A stretch of DNA of 8,178 nt from Bacteroidales bacterium (GTDB taxonomy: Bacteria > Bacteroidota > Bacteroidia > Bacteroidales > UBA10428): the NCBI GenBank assembly GCA_003508755.1, contig DNTK01000468.1, positions 1 to 8,178 on the forward strand. Direction: 5' to 3'. Each line of letters starts with the position of its first letter. The first letter of the stretch is position 1. The notes under the pieces were generated by a model that was not told the DNA's origin, did no database searches, and worked only from the letters and a program-made list of their open reading frames with translations. The translations under genes and the position numbers were made by a program. Positions 6,986 through 8,178 of this stretch are shown in pieces.

Positions 6986-7006
6986 TACCTTAATAAGTTC
7001 AATATT

Positions 7007-8178
7007 TTATAAGGAAAGTGTAAATTTGACGAACGCCTTCCAACTCATTCTTAACAGCAGCCAAGCATGCTTTAAAAAGCTAAAAAACGATTTTCCATAG
7101 GCTTTTGATTCGCCATATTCTCGAGGCGAATAATGCACCGGTACCTCTGCCACTTTGAGGTTGTTCTTGATAGCTCCAAATATTAGCTCAAAATCGCCAA
7201 AGGGATCAAAATCGCCAAAGTAATCAATTTGCTCCCTGATTTTAAGGTAGTTGTGTTTTGATATGGCTTTAAATCCACAAAGCGTATCGGTAAAACGCTG
7301 CTTTAGGAGCATTGTAAATAAAATTCCAAAAAAACGATTGCCTAAAAAGTTGAGCAAGGGCATAGCACTTTTTTTCATTTTATAAATAAAGCGACTGCCA
7401 TTGATATACTCTCCACGACCACTTACAAAAGTCTCCCAGAATAAACTGGCTTCCTCAGGTGGGGTGGTCAGGTCTGCCTCAAGCCACATAACCAGGTCGC
7501 CAGTGGCCTTGTCGAATCCATACCGGAATGCATCGCCCTGGCCAATCCCTTTTTGCTTAAGCAATTTAATATCTTTATTGGGATATTTTTTAATCATTTC
7601 TTCGATTCTGGCTACGGTATTGTCTGTGGAGTGTCCTTCAACAAAGATTATTTCCGTATTTGCTCCCATTAAGGGCATACGCTCTACCAAACCTTCGATA
7701 TTTCCTTCTTCATCACGACAGGTAATGACAACCGAAGCCGAAAGGTCTTCCGGTTTTCCTGGTGCAGTAAATGGTCTGGCTACGAGGAGGTGGTTGATTG
7801 AAAATCGGCGAATAAAGGGAAGCTTGCCAATAAAATGATTGAGAAAAAATGAGATAATGGGAATAAACTTCGGAAACAGCAGGATAAAGTTTCGTTTAAT
7901 ACTCTGATAACCTGACATGTACAGAAAGTTGTCAATATCGTCAATCGATAGCCAATTGCGATGCACTTCTGGCATTTTAACACCTAATTTTTGCCCCAGC
8001 CGGATTACCGGATTCCAAAGGGGGTTGTAAAAATCAATAATCAGACGTGTATTATGGGTTGCATATTTTTTTATATCGGAGAGAAATTGCTGAATATTTT
8101 GCAGGTTACCTAGTGTACCACTGATAATGATATAATCGAACGTCCGGTTTCCTAAATCCAAATGTTCAATATCGCCAT
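7007..8178 (-). CDS. Methyltransferase/family 2 glycosyltransferase fusion (5' end beyond right edge)
   Basis: The frame is open through the right edge. A TTG at 8159-8161 could be taken as a start, but the codons before it read G-D-I-E-H-L and belong to the fold, so the gene is 5'-truncated. The first part (down to about 7770) is the C-terminal half of a class I SAM-dependent methyltransferase: FDYIIISGTLGNL, then RLIIDFYNPLWNP, then a hydrophobic stretch and a strand ending LLVARP. Motif I, which binds SAM, would lie outside the window. From about 7741 a GT-A fold of family 2 follows, similar to dolichol/polyprenyl-phosphate sugar transferases: VVITCRDEEGNI, FVEGHSTDNT, KGIGQGDAFRYGF, the metal site E-A-D-L-T-T-P-P-E-E (7472-7480 encode E-A-D), and DTLCGFKAI. 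The C-terminus is amphipathic (FFSFLKHAWLLLRM) and could touch the inner membrane. Such fusions are known in bacterial glycan clusters. The aminotransferase follows 71 bases downstream. The sugar donor is not identifiable. Confidence 0.87.
   Translation of the reverse strand, partial: GDIEHLDLGNRTFDYIIISGTLGNLQNIQQFLSDIKKYATHNTRLIIDFYNPLWNPVIRLGQKLGVKMPEVHRNWLSIDDIDNFLYMSGYQSIKRNFILLFPKFIPIISFFLNHFIGKLPFIRRFSINHLLVARPFTAPGKPEDLSASVVITCRDEEGNIEGLVERMPLMGANTEIIFVEGHSTDNTVARIEEMIKKYPNKDIKLLKQKGIGQGDAFRYGFDKATGDLVMWLEADLTTPPEEASLFWETFVSGRGEYINGSRFIYKMKKSAMPLLNFLGNRFFGILFTMLLKQRFTDTLCGFKAISKHNYLKIREQIDYFGDFDPFGDFELIFGAIKNNLKVAEVPVHYSPREYGESKAYGKSFFSFLKHAWLLLRMSWKAFVKFTLSL

Noticed and set aside
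6685..7002. Minus-strand open frame of 105 codons overlapping the aminotransferase start
   Set aside because: It is an out-of-frame reading of the aminotransferase N-terminus with a Arg/Cys/Trp-rich, unstructured translation.
7401..7838. Plus-strand open frame of 145 codons opposite the glycosyltransferase
   Set aside because: It lies wholly antisense to the conserved GT2 core, has no recognisable domain and no promoter.
8159..8161. TTG as the start of the methyltransferase/glycosyltransferase gene
   Set aside because: The frame stays open to the window edge and the upstream residues G-D-I-E-H-L fit the methyltransferase fold, so this is an internal Leu codon.

Overview
The window looks like a chromosomal segment of a Bacteroidota bacterium, probably class Bacteroidia. 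Three things point there: the sensor kinase built from Reg_prop beta-propeller blades plus a Y_Y_Y domain, -7 promoter boxes of the TAnnTTTG type, and A-rich leaders without Shine-Dalgarno sequences. The genus cannot be read from the sequence. There is no rRNA, tRNA, CRISPR array, insertion sequence or phage gene. Coding density is high; the longest non-coding stretch is the 240-base divergent region at 4207-4446.

Left part (1-4206, all minus strand): a giant periplasmic-sensing histidine kinase (14 propeller blades, Y_Y_Y, one membrane helix, coiled coil, HisKA and HATPase). It is followed after nine bases by a stand-alone CheY-like receiver of 122 residues, and then by the N-terminus of an exported protein resembling DUF6377, cut by the left edge. 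The kinase resembles the sensor half of a Bacteroidetes hybrid two-component system (HTCS) but lacks the fused receiver and AraC-type output. The receiver gene lies in the same reading frame as the kinase, with a single TAA and three codons between them. The receiver has no output domain, so the downstream partner of this signalling pair is unknown.

Middle (4207-5248): a divergent intergenic region with small dyad repeats, then a plus-strand lipoprotein with two SH3-like domains and an acidic helical tail. This lipoprotein faces away from the kinase and ends convergently against the next cluster.

Right part (5249-8178, all minus strand): a surface-glycan or lipid-linked sugar cluster. In transcription order it holds a methyltransferase/family 2 glycosyltransferase fusion (5' end beyond the right edge), a DegT/DnrJ/EryC1/StrS sugar aminotransferase with a consensus-type promoter in front, and a GNAT acetyltransferase that overlaps it by 8 bases. 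The aminotransferase/GNAT pair suggests formation and N-acylation of an amino sugar, probably a 4-amino sugar, with the glycosyltransferase acting on a sugar or polyprenyl carrier. This pathway is inferred from family and order only.

I did not find a clearly new system. The most unusual points are the split, in-frame kinase/receiver pair with a non-canonical ATP-binding G1 box, and the methyltransferase-glycosyltransferase fusion.
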